Of a DNA stretch of 7,673 nt, positions 1 through 6,773 are shown in pieces. The number at the start of each line of letters is the position of its first letter. The stretch's first letter is position 1. The translations under genes and the position numbers were made by a program. The notes beneath the pieces are model-generated. The model was not told the origin of the DNA and did no database searches. It worked only from the letters and a program-made list of their open reading frames with translations. The stretch comes from CAZYQW01 sp964649825 (GTDB lineage Bacteria; Planctomycetota; B15-G4; JADJEK01): NCBI GenBank assembly GCA_964649825.1, contig CAZYQW010000095.1, forward strand, positions 1 to 7,673. Reading direction: 5' to 3'.

Positions 1-2
1 GG

Positions 3-141
3 TGGATTATCCGGAGGTCATCGTCGTCGCTGGCAAGGCGCGACGACGACCGCGTATTCGAGATACGTCGAGGAGGAGCAACGCAGCAAGCGATGACGAG
101 GGCCCCGGAGAAACGTCAACAACTCTGAATCACACCACTAG
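3..141. repeat. 139-bp inverted repeat, left copy (probable insertion-element end)
   Basis: This segment is the exact reverse complement of the last 139 bases of the window, with no mismatch. The match ends at 141/142, where the unique sequence begins with CTAG read on the minus strand. The two bases at 1-2 extend beyond the match only because the right copy stops at the window end. One outward-reading frame stays open from position 3 to a TGA at 126-128, just inside the tip, as expected for the last codons of a transposase, but I recognise no transposase motif in it. The CTAG boundary recalls the TA/CTAG target of the IS630/Tc1 group; that assignment is inference. A length just under 141 also fits an assembly that breaks one large k-mer inside a multicopy repeat. 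Confidence 0.9.
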
Positions 142-2855
142 CGCCACCGCGCCGCCTCGTCGTCGCGTCCCCACCCGTCGTAGAGGGACGCGAGGAGCAT
201 GGCCGCGCGCCGCGTGGCCGACGCATCGGGGCCAAGGGCGGCGGCGCATCGCTCGTGATGCGATCGCGCGAGCGGCTCGGCCTCCTCGAAGCGGCGTCTC
301 GCGACGAGGCAGTGCACGACGCCCGCCTCGCTCTGCAGCACGCGGTAGTCCGTCGCGTCGAGGCACGCGCGGTAGATCGCGAGCGAGGATCGATACTCGG
401 CTTCCGCCCCCTCCGGGTCGCCGCGAAGGACGAGGACGCGCGCGCGCGCCGTGATCGTGTCCGCCACGTCGGGATGGCCATCGCCGAGCGCGGCGCGCCG
501 CCGGGCGCCGACGTCGGCGAGGATCTCCTCGGCCTCGTCGAGCCGCCCGAGGTCGCCGAGCACGCGGCCGAGGTTGTGGCGGCAGGTGAGCGTGTTCGGG
601 TGGTGCGCGGGGAACGCCCGGGCGTAGACCTCGAGCGCGGCGCGGTACTCCGCTTCGGCCTCCGCGAGCTCGCCCTTCCCCTCCCGCGCGCGCGCGAGGT
701 TGTTGAGGACGGTCGCGAACAGGACGAGGTTCTCCCCACCGTGCACGTCGCGGACGATGCGCAGCGCCTCGCTGAGCCGCTCGATCGCCGCGTCGTGATC
801 GAGGAGCGTCCGATGGACCACGCCCAGGCTGATCAGCTCGGCCGCGATCTCGAGACTCTCCTCCCCGTAGATCCGCCGCGCGAACTCGGTCGCGGCCTCG
901 AAGCGGGACTGCGCGTCCTCGAGTCGTCCGCGGGTCCAGGCGAGGGCCGCGAGCCCTTCGAGCGCGCGAAACGCGGAGATGCTGTCGCGGCCGAGGCCCT
1001 CGCTGGCCGCGAGCGCGTCCTGGAGCGCCTGCTCGGCCGCGTCATGATCGCCGGCGGACATGAGCTGCGTCCCGAGGTTGTAGAGCGTGGCCGCGATCGC
1101 GCTCGCGTCGTACTCTTCGACGTCGCGTGCGAGGCGGAGGCACTCACGAAACGCGTCCGCCGCTTCGGCATATGCGCCGCGGCCGTACAGCAGCGCGCCG
1201 CGCGCCGACCAGAGGGGGAACATGAGCTTGCTTCGAACCTCTGGATTCTCGGCCACGACCCGTTCCACCGCTTCGATGCAGGCCGCGGCCTCGTCGAGCT
1301 GGCCGAAGTCGACCAGCCCCTTGACCATCTGGAGCAGCAGCGTGCCGCGGGAGTGCGCCGTCTCCGGAACCGCCGGCGTGGCGTCGAGCGCCGCGCGGTA
1401 GTGGGGAAACGCGTCGGCGTGGCGTCCGAGGCCGCGGAACGAACGACCGAGTACCTGGTGCCACGCGGCGCGGACGTCCGGCCGATCGGGGAGTTTCTCG
1501 GCGATCCGCGTCGACGCGAGCTCGAGAAGCTCGGGCGCGGTCAGTTCACGACCGAACGGGTTGACCTCCGGGTTCGCGGCGTCGAACGTTCCGACCATGA
1601 GGTCGACGACCGCCTTCGCGATCCCGCTCTGCTTCTCCGCCTCCTCGCGCTGCGTGTGCTCCGCGCGGCGCGCGTCCTCCGCGCGCAGGAACAGGACGAC
1701 GCTGACGACCAACCCGGCCGCGAGCGCGAGGACCGTCGCCGTGAGCTCGCGGTGGCGCCGCGCGAACTTCCCAAGCCGGTAGACGCGCGACGGCGGCCGC
1801 GCCGCGATCGGCCGGTGCTCGAGGTAGCGTCTCAGGTCGGCCGCGAGCGCGCTCGCGTCCGCGTAGCGCCGTCTCTTGTCCTTGGCGAGCGCGACGTGGA
1901 CGATCGTCTCCACGTCGCCCGCGAGGTCGCGGCGGTGCCGGCCGAGCGGGATCGGCTCCTCGTGCTGCACGGCGAGGATGCCGTCGGTGAGGCGCCGGCC
2001 GCTGACGTCGACCGGGCGGCGGCCGGTGAGCAGCTCGTACAGAATGACGCCGATCGCGTAGACGTCGGTCTGCGCATCGACCTCGTCGACGGCGCCGCGC
2101 GCCTGCTCGGGGCTCATGTACGGGAGCGTCCCGACCACCATCCCCTCGCGCGTCCGGAGCGTGTCGATGCCTTCCTGATCGACGAGCCGCGCCACGCCGA
2201 AGTCGAGGACCTTCGGCGTGCCGTCGCCGGTCACGAAGACGTTCTCCGGTTTGAGGTCGCGGTGCACCACTCCGCGTCGATGCGCGTGGTCGACGGCGTC
2301 GCACACGCGGGCGACGAGCTCCAGGCGCTCGCGTGCCGACAACCGTCGCGCCTCGGCGAAGTCGTCGATCGGAAGGCCGTCGACCAGCTCCATCGCGAAG
2401 TACGGGCGCCTCCCGTCCGGCGAGACGTCCCACCCGAACTCGTGGATCTGCGCGATCCCGGGGTGATGCAGGCGGCCCAAGATCTCGCCTTCGCGCTCGA
2501 AGCGAGTCACGAGCTCCTTCGAATCGACGAGCGTCTGGAGCACTTTGATCGCGACGTCGCGCCGCGGCTTGTCCTGGGTGGCGCGAAAGACGGCGCCGAC
2601 CGCGCCGGCGCCGAGAAGATCCTTCACGCGGTAGCGGCCGATGGTGCGCGGGAGTCCCTGCGGAAGCGCGACGCCGGGCCCGTCGTCCTCGGCCTCCCCG
2701 AGCCGCGAGTCGACCGCGAGCATCGCGAGCACCTCATCGTGCAGCGCGGCGTCGTCCTGGCACGCCTCACGGACGAGGGCTTCCCGATCACTCGCGTCCA
2801 CCTCGAGCGCCCGCAGGAAGATCTCCTTCTTGAGCCGGTGCCGTTTCGCGTTCAC
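138..2855 (-). CDS. Membrane-anchored Ser/Thr protein kinase (PknB type) with C-terminal TPR region
   Basis: A 905-residue protein predicted to phosphorylate Ser/Thr in the cytoplasm. After an N-terminal helical segment (about 1-60) comes a complete kinase domain (about 74-350): glycine loop LGAGAVGAVF at 82-91, VAIK with the ATP-binding lysine at 104, HRDLKPEN at 198-205, DFG at 218-220, GTLPYMSPEQ at 242-251 and DVYAIGVILYE at 264-274. One hydrophobic helix lies at about 372-391, preceded by Arg-rich sequence, so the kinase should be inside and the following coiled and TPR-like repeats (about 463-905) outside. The GTG start at 2853-2855 is chosen because it overlaps the sigma-factor TGA as GTGA. 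A start upstream at 2906 would lie deep in the sigma gene and adds an atypical Arg/Ala/Gly stretch. The TAG stop lies exactly at the boundary of the terminal repeat, and the protein ends abruptly on a TPR helix (EEAARWR-like, DDEAARWR), so the natural C-terminus may have been slightly longer. It probably acts on the upstream sigma factor. Confidence 0.93.
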   Translation of the reverse strand: MNAKRHRLKKEIFLRALEVDASDREALVREACQDDAALHDEVLAMLAVDSRLGEAEDDGPGVALPQGLPRTIGRYRVKDLLGAGAVGAVFRATQDKPRRDVAIKVLQTLVDSKELVTRFEREGEILGRLHHPGIAQIHEFGWDVSPDGRRPYFAMELVDGLPIDDFAEARRLSARERLELVARVCDAVDHAHRRGVVHRDLKPENVFVTGDGTPKVLDFGVARLVDQEGIDTLRTREGMVVGTLPYMSPEQARGAVDEVDAQTDVYAIGVILYELLTGRRPVDVSGRRLTDGILAVQHEEPIPLGRHRRDLAGDVETIVHVALAKDKRRRYADASALAADLRRYLEHRPIAARPPSRVYRLGKFARRHRELTATVLALAAGLVVSVVLFLRAEDARRAEHTQREEAEKQSGIAKAVVDLMVGTFDAANPEVNPFGRELTAPELLELASTRIAEKLPDRPDVRAAWHQVLGRSFRGLGRHADAFPHYRAALDATPAVPETAHSRGTLLLQMVKGLVDFGQLDEAAACIEAVERVVAENPEVRSKLMFPLWSARGALLYGRGAYAEAADAFRECLRLARDVEEYDASAIAATLYNLGTQLMSAGDHDAAEQALQDALAASEGLGRDSISAFRALEGLAALAWTRGRLEDAQSRFEAATEFARRIYGEESLEIAAELISLGVVHRTLLDHDAAIERLSEALRIVRDVHGGENLVLFATVLNNLARAREGKGELAEAEAEYRAALEVYARAFPAHHPNTLTCRHNLGRVLGDLGRLDEAEEILADVGARRRAALGDGHPDVADTITARARVLVLRGDPEGAEAEYRSSLAIYRACLDATDYRVLQSEAGVVHCLVARRRFEEAEPLARSHHERCAAALGPDASATRRAAMLLASLYDGWGRDDEAARWR

Positions 2856-3424
2856 GGCTCGGGGTTCCCGAGCCGGACCCCCAGCCACGCGCGCGCCGCG
2901 CGCCACTCCCGTTCCACCGTCGACTTCGACACGCCGGCGATCGCCGCGATCTCGCCGATCTCCAGCCCGCCGAAGACGCGCAGCTCGACGATACGATGCT
3001 GCCGGGGGTCGACCTCCGCGAGCTCGCGCAGCGCGTCGTCGAGGTCGAGGAGGTCGAACGCATCATCCTCGGCGGGAGGGACGTGTCCGGTGAGCGTGAG
3101 GCGCCGGCGGCCGCCGCCGCGCTTCTCGGCGCCGCGTCGCCGCACCTCGTCGACGAGCACGTCGCGCATGATCTTCGCCGACAGCCCGAAGAACTCGCGC
3201 CGGTTCGCGGCGCGCGCCGCCGCGGGCCCGAACAGCCGGAGGAACGCCTCGTGGACCAGCACGGTCGGCTGCAGGGTCGTGGCGCGGGTCGTCCCGAGGC
3301 ACCGCTTCGCGATGTCACGAAGCTCGCCGTAGACGAGCGGGACCAGCTCGTCCGCGGCGGTGGGATCACCTTCGTTCAGGTGGGCCAACAACAATGTCAC
3401 GTGGTCGAACGGGAGCGACGCCAC
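2852..3424 (-). CDS. ECF-type RNA polymerase sigma factor, TIGR02999-like group
   Basis: A 190-residue sigma-70 family protein with only regions 2 and 4, directing RNA polymerase to a dedicated promoter set. Region 2 spans about 21-100, with LVPLVYGELRDIAKR and then LQPTVLVHEAFLRLF (51-65), the hallmark of the sigma group common in Planctomycetota and Acidobacteriota. Region 4 spans about 129-182, with a helix-turn-helix at about 155-175 (GEIAAIAGVSKSTVER). The GTG at 3422-3424 is chosen as start because a strong GAGGAGG lies 7 bases upstream; an in-frame GTG at 3446-3448 has no such site. The canonical acidic DAED-like stretch of region 2.2 is replaced by QPTV, so contact with the polymerase may need phosphorylation of Thr54. 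The gene overlaps the kinase start by 4 bases, and no anti-sigma gene is present. Group assignment is from memory of the motif, not from a search. Confidence 0.92.
   Translation of the reverse strand: MASLPFDHVTLLLAHLNEGDPTAADELVPLVYGELRDIAKRCLGTTRATTLQPTVLVHEAFLRLFGPAAARAANRREFFGLSAKIMRDVLVDEVRRRGAEKRGGGRRRLTLTGHVPPAEDDAFDLLDLDDALRELAEVDPRQHRIVELRVFGGLEIGEIAAIAGVSKSTVEREWRAARAWLGVRLGNPEP
2856..2874 (-). promoter_or_regulatory. Hairpin directly upstream of the coupled kinase start
   Basis: GGCTCGGG and CCCGAGCC form a perfect 8-bp stem with a 3-base loop, covering the last sense codons of the sigma gene and ending one base before the kinase GTG. No good Shine-Dalgarno sequence is visible for the kinase. 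The layout suggests that ribosomes finishing the sigma gene open the stem and reinitiate at GTGA, keeping kinase output tied to sigma translation. The stem is plain in the sequence; its role is inference. Confidence 0.45.
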
Positions 3425-3430
3425 CCAGGA

Positions 3431-3442
3431 CCTCCTCGGAGG
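3431..3442 (-). promoter_or_regulatory. Shine-Dalgarno site of the sigma gene inside a short dyad
   Basis: On the minus strand the site reads GAGGAGG, 7 bases before the chosen GTG. It decides this start over the upstream GTG at 3446-3448. It is part of the palindrome CCTCCGAGGAGG, which could form only a weak 4-bp stem, so occlusion of the site is possible but not compelling. Confidence 0.7.
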
Positions 3443-3462
3443 TCGCACACGATAGCAGAGTC

Positions 3463-3489
3463 GCGGCGCGTAGAGTTGGGGCGCGCCGC
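3463..3489 (-). terminator. Hairpin between the exported-protein genes and the sigma gene
   Basis: GCGGCGCG and CGCGCCGC form a perfect 8-bp all-GC stem around an 11-base loop. It sits 11 bases after the stop of the 468-aa gene and about 38 bases before the sigma start. No T-run follows on the minus strand, so it is not a textbook intrinsic terminator. It could weaken readthrough, stabilise the 3' end of the upstream message, or be part of an attenuator, and it argues for a boundary between the two gene pairs. Confidence 0.45.
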
Positions 3490-3500
3490 TCCCGTTGTCC

Positions 3501-4907
3501 TCATTCCGTCATCGCCACGTACGCCTTGCGGTACCTCTGGAACGCGGCCTTGTACATCCCGGCCGCGAACTTCTCGTCGCCCGCCGCGATGTGCTTCGTG
3601 GCCTTGCCGGTCGACAGGCCGGCCGCCGTGATCGCAGCCATCCGCGCCGCGACGATCTCCCGCGCCAGCTCGAGCTGTCCGCCCAGCGCGGCGGGGAGCT
3701 GGAAGCTCGCCACCGGGTTCTTCTTGCCTTCGTAGGCGAGGTTGCGCTCGACCAGGAATCGGATCTCCTCCTCGAGGAGGTCGTGCTCGACGACGACGTC
3801 GAGCTGGTGAACGCGCGTTCCGATGTCCGTGATCGCGTCCTCGCTGCCGAACGGCTTCGCCAGTCCGACGAGCGGGGAACCGACGAAGTCGACGATGTTC
3901 CCGAACAGCCCGAGCGCCTGGAGCAGCGCGGCGGGGTTCGCGTACGGCAACGGGTTCGGGATCTCCGTCGCCGGCAGGATCTGCGTCTCGGGAATGATCG
4001 TGAACGTGGTATCGCTGATGAACCAGTCGATCGTGACCGACCAGCCGGGGAACTTGATCTCCGGGATCGTGAACAGTGTCTCGACCTGCGCGAGCGGGAA
4101 GGTGACGGTCCCGATGTCGACCGCGGCGATGGGGAGCGCGCTGGTCTGCAGCCAGTACTCGGGCTGGAAGAGGTTCTCGAGGGTGGCACGGTTGGAGTGG
4201 AAGCTGCCGATCGCGAACCCCCCGGCCACGCCGAGCTTGAAGTTGACCTGGGCGACGGTGCGGACGCGATAGCTGCGGCCCCGCTGGAGAAGCACCTGGA
4301 AGCCGAAGTCGGTCTTCTCGCGGATCACCTTCGCACCGAGCGGGATTCCGAAGTCGACGCCGAGCTCGATCCCTCCTTGGAGGGCGGTCAAGCTGCCGAG
4401 GTCGAGGCTGCCGCCGATCCCGACGCCGGCGTCGATCCCCTGGAGGAGCTCGTGGACGAACACCGGATGGGTCATCAGGATCACGTCGTCGTCCTCGACG
4501 TCGAGGTCGTCGCCGCGATCGACCACCTCGACGAGCACCTCGGACTTGATCTGTCCCATGCCGACGAGCCCGATGAAGCCGTTCGCCTCGACGCGTCCGG
4601 AGATCTGGGTCAGGAGCGCGCTGTCGAAGCCGTCGCCGGCGATCGAGAAATCGTTGTACTCGGCGACGACGCACGATCCGCGCGCGTTCGGGAGCGCGCC
4701 GAAGACGGCGGACATCATGTTGCCGGCGGTCTCGTCGTAGAACGCGAGGCACTGCGCGCCGAACTGGGTCACGCTGATCGGGGGGGAATGTCCGTCCGCC
4801 GTCGCGAACGAGGCTTCAGCGCCGGGAGCGATCACGGCCTCGGCGAGCGCCGGCGCGGCGGCGGCGAGGGACGACAGGAGGAGCGTCGAGCGGATGAGGA
4901 GCTTCAT
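3501..4907 (-). CDS. Exported protein of unknown function, paralogue of the adjacent upstream gene
   Basis: A 468-residue protein I do not recognise as a named family. It starts with a clear Sec signal peptide (MKLLIRS, then a Leu/Ala core, likely cleavage after ALA at 20-22), so the mature protein is in the periplasm or outside. The ATG at 4905-4907 has GAAGGAA 7 bases upstream. Visible landmarks are the only two cysteines (53 and 79), NDFSI at 85-89, an acidic GDDLDVEDDD at 132-141, a Gly-rich strand-like middle (about 155-235) with FGFQVLLQRGRSYRVR, and FQLPAALGG at 402-410. A TPR-like helical hairpin closes it (about 437-463, with GMYKAAFQRYRKAY). All of these except the exact acidic residues recur at matching places in the 464-aa neighbour, 61 bp away, so the two arose by tandem duplication. 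It is not a transmembrane protein apart from the signal. Binding to itself, its paralogue or the envelope is possible; no enzyme motif is visible. Confidence 0.85.
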   Translation of the reverse strand: MKLLIRSTLLLSSLAAAAPALAEAVIAPGAEASFATADGHSPPISVTQFGAQCLAFYDETAGNMMSAVFGALPNARGSCVVAEYNDFSIAGDGFDSALLTQISGRVEANGFIGLVGMGQIKSEVLVEVVDRGDDLDVEDDDVILMTHPVFVHELLQGIDAGVGIGGSLDLGSLTALQGGIELGVDFGIPLGAKVIREKTDFGFQVLLQRGRSYRVRTVAQVNFKLGVAGGFAIGSFHSNRATLENLFQPEYWLQTSALPIAAVDIGTVTFPLAQVETLFTIPEIKFPGWSVTIDWFISDTTFTIIPETQILPATEIPNPLPYANPAALLQALGLFGNIVDFVGSPLVGLAKPFGSEDAITDIGTRVHQLDVVVEHDLLEEEIRFLVERNLAYEGKKNPVASFQLPAALGGQLELAREIVAARMAAITAAGLSTGKATKHIAAGDEKFAAGMYKAAFQRYRKAYVAMTE

Positions 4908-4968
4908 GGTTCGGTTCCTTCGATGGTCTGGTCGGAGTGGTTCGGTCGAACGGCGGGCGCTTCGAGCA

Positions 4969-6363
4969 TCAGCCGGACGTGGCGGACTCGTAGGCGAGGC
5001 GGAACGCGTCGAAGGCGGCCTTGTACTGACCCTTCGTGTACTGGAGCTCGCCGAGCGCGAGCTGCTTCAACGCGGGGCCGACGTTCTCGCCGGCCGCGAG
5101 CATGAGGTCGATCGTGTCCTTCGTGACTTCGTGCACGAGCTCGAGGTGACCGCCGAGCGCGGCCGGGAGCTGGAACGCGGCGAGGGGCTTGTTCTCTCCC
5201 TGACGCGCGAGGTTCTGCTCGATCAGGAGGCGGCGCGCCTGCTCGCGGACGTCCTCCTGGATGCGCAGCGAGAGGTTGGAGACTTCGACCCCCTGGCCGA
5301 GGATCCCTTCCTCCTTCGCGAACGTCTTCCCGAACCCGAGCAGGCTCGTGAGCAGGAGGTTGCCGATGTCGGGAGGGAGGTTGAGCGCGGCGAGGACCTG
5401 GTGCGCGCTCGGGAACGTGTCGGGAACGGCGACGTCGGTCGCGGGCAGCAGCGTGAACTTCGGCGGATTGATCGACGCGATGACCCCCGGGTCCACCGCG
5501 GGCGGATCGAACGAGATCTCCGGGAACGTGAAGAGCTTGAACCCAGCCGCCTGCACGTCGGGAATGGTCAGATCCTTGATCGGAAGTCCGGTCGTGTCGA
5601 GCCAGAACTGCGGATCGAAGAGCGTGTTCGGGTCGGCGGCGCCGAGCACTCCGTCCGGCGACAGGAAGCCGGCGGTCGCGAGACCGGCGCCGACGGAGAG
5701 TTTCGCGCGGCTGTTCGATGCGACCCTCAAGCGGTAGGTGCGGCCGCGCCGGAGGAGCACCTCGAACCCGAAGTTGCCCCTGTCGCGGATCACGCGCAGC
5801 CCGAGGGGGAGGTTCATGCCGAAGCCGATGTCGACGCCGGCCTGGGCCGCCGTCGCGCTGCCGACGTCGATGGCGACGCCGGCTCCGACGCTCGGCTCGA
5901 ACCCTTCGACCAGCTCGTACGTCGCGAGGGTCTCGCTGTCGATCACGCGATCGTCGGCGTCGCTCTCGAGGTCGTCGCCAAGGTCGATCACATCGGCTGT
6001 CACCTTGGTTCGCACCTGCCCGAGCCCGACGAGCTGCTGGAACCCGGCGACGTCCACCGTGCCGGAGATCCGCACGCGCAGGAGCGAGTCGAAGTGGATC
6101 CCTTCGATCGAGAAGTCGTTGTGCCGGGCGACCTCGCAGGTCGCCTCGCCCTTCGACGTGGTCATGACCAGGAGCGAGCCGAGCTTCCCGTTCACCGTGC
6201 CGCTCTGGCAAATGGCGCCGTTCTTGACGGTCGAGGTCACGGCGGGGGGCGAGTCGGGGAGGGGGAACGAGAGCGAGCCGCCCGGAAGGACCTCGGGCGG
6301 TTCGACGGCGACGGCGAGCGCCGGCACCATCGAGGAAAGGGCGACGAGGAGCGATCTGACCAT
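4969..6363 (-). CDS. Exported protein of unknown function, first of the tandem paralogue pair
   Basis: A 464-residue exported protein. The ATG at 6361-6363 is preceded by GGAGG at 6 bases' spacing, and the protein then begins with a compact signal peptide (MVRSLLVALSSMVPALAVA, likely cut after AVA at 17-19). An open frame continues upstream to 6570 but is Arg/Gly-rich, lies before the ribosome site and is not taken as coding. Shared landmarks with the 468-aa neighbour are two sole cysteines (52 and 76), NDFSI at 82-86, GDDLESDADD at 129-138, NFGFEVLLRRGRTYRLR (197-213), a WL-T-LPI segment (254-262), AFQLPAALGG at 396-405 and a TPR-like end at about 433-458 (ALGELQYTKGQYKAAF). The similarity is weakest in the segment at about 263-350. 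The gene is the first of the minus-strand series, so its promoter should lie in 6364-6670. Function unknown; no catalytic motif seen. Confidence 0.85.
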   Translation of the reverse strand: MVRSLLVALSSMVPALAVAVEPPEVLPGGSLSFPLPDSPPAVTSTVKNGAICQSGTVNGKLGSLLVMTTSKGEATCEVARHNDFSIEGIHFDSLLRVRISGTVDVAGFQQLVGLGQVRTKVTADVIDLGDDLESDADDRVIDSETLATYELVEGFEPSVGAGVAIDVGSATAAQAGVDIGFGMNLPLGLRVIRDRGNFGFEVLLRRGRTYRLRVASNSRAKLSVGAGLATAGFLSPDGVLGAADPNTLFDPQFWLDTTGLPIKDLTIPDVQAAGFKLFTFPEISFDPPAVDPGVIASINPPKFTLLPATDVAVPDTFPSAHQVLAALNLPPDIGNLLLTSLLGFGKTFAKEEGILGQGVEVSNLSLRIQEDVREQARRLLIEQNLARQGENKPLAAFQLPAALGGHLELVHEVTKDTIDLMLAAGENVGPALKQLALGELQYTKGQYKAAFDAFRLAYESATSG

Positions 6364-6673
6364 GGCTTGCCTCCGGAGTCGGATGGGGTCTTCATTCCCA
6401 GGCCCGACCGCGGTGCGGCGTCGACGACCGTCACGGAAAATCCTGGATGACCGCGGCGACCGTCCGTTCTCGTTCCCGCCCATGGTTGGGGGGAGACGTC
6501 GTTGGACGGCACCACCACCGCCGCGCCGTCGTCCGCCGACCCCGCCCCGCGACCACTCGCAGCGATCCAACCCGGCGCAGGCCGAGGCTCTCCCACCACG
6601 ACCTCCTCCTTCGCGCCTGCGCCTTCGGCGTCGTCATCGTGATCGACTGATTCCGGACGCATGACGCGCCTAC
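6364..6673. other. Non-coding stretch: leader and promoter region of the exported-protein genes
   Basis: About 310 bases without a convincing gene. Open frames exist on both strands, but all are Arg/Pro/Gly-rich, lack ribosome sites and resemble frames forced open by high GC. Because the minus-strand gene series begins at 6363, its promoter is expected here. I see no confident -35/-10 pair. The only identifiable element is the GGAGG ribosome site at 6370-6374, immediately before the ATG. Confidence 0.6.
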
Positions 6674-6718
6674 GAGAAAGGGGGCCGCGACCGTGAAGGC
6701 CGCCGGCCCTTCTCTTTG
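6674..6718. terminator. Terminator-like imperfect hairpin
   Basis: GAGAAAGGGGGCCG (6674-6687) pairs with CGGCCCTTCTC (6704-6714) in an 11-bp stem with a 3-base bulge and a 16-base loop, followed on the plus strand by TTTGAG. The A-rich left and T-rich right arms resemble an intrinsic terminator, possibly acting in both directions. No intact gene clearly ends here, so it may be a remnant or may insulate the minus-strand leader from the debris to the right. Confidence 0.4.
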
Positions 6719-6773
6719 AGCGGCGGCTCGAGATTCCGCGTGGGTTTGGGCCGAGTCTCGCGCTTGCCAGGGA

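Noticed and set aside
1..137. A partial transposase call in the terminal repeat from the outward-reading frame ending at TGA 126-128.
   Set aside because: The stop position is suggestive, but the roughly 41 codons show no DDE/DDD-type motif and other frames are also partly open, so it was not entered as a gene.
255..3332. A 1025-codon open frame on the plus strand, opposite the kinase and sigma genes.
   Set aside because: It is antisense to two genes with unmistakable motifs, is Arg/Glu/Asp-rich with no recognisable domain, and has no ribosome site. High GC on a codon-biased gene opens such frames.
3495..6450. Two plus-strand frames of 536 and 518 codons opposite the exported-protein genes.
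   Set aside because: They are antisense shadows with monotonous charged composition. The opposite strand has signal peptides, ribosome sites and paralogue conservation. Their apparent resemblance to each other only mirrors the real duplication.
6440..6480. A GGAAC on the minus strand (6476-6472) as a possible ECF -35 element for the exported genes, i.e. a target of the local sigma factor.
   Set aside because: No matching -10 at usual spacing, and a five-base match is expected by chance in this GC-rich sequence.
6364..6570. An N-terminal extension of the 464-aa exported protein, starting at 6570.
   Set aside because: The extension is Arg/Gly-rich, precedes a good GGAGG site and would bury the signal peptide inside the protein.
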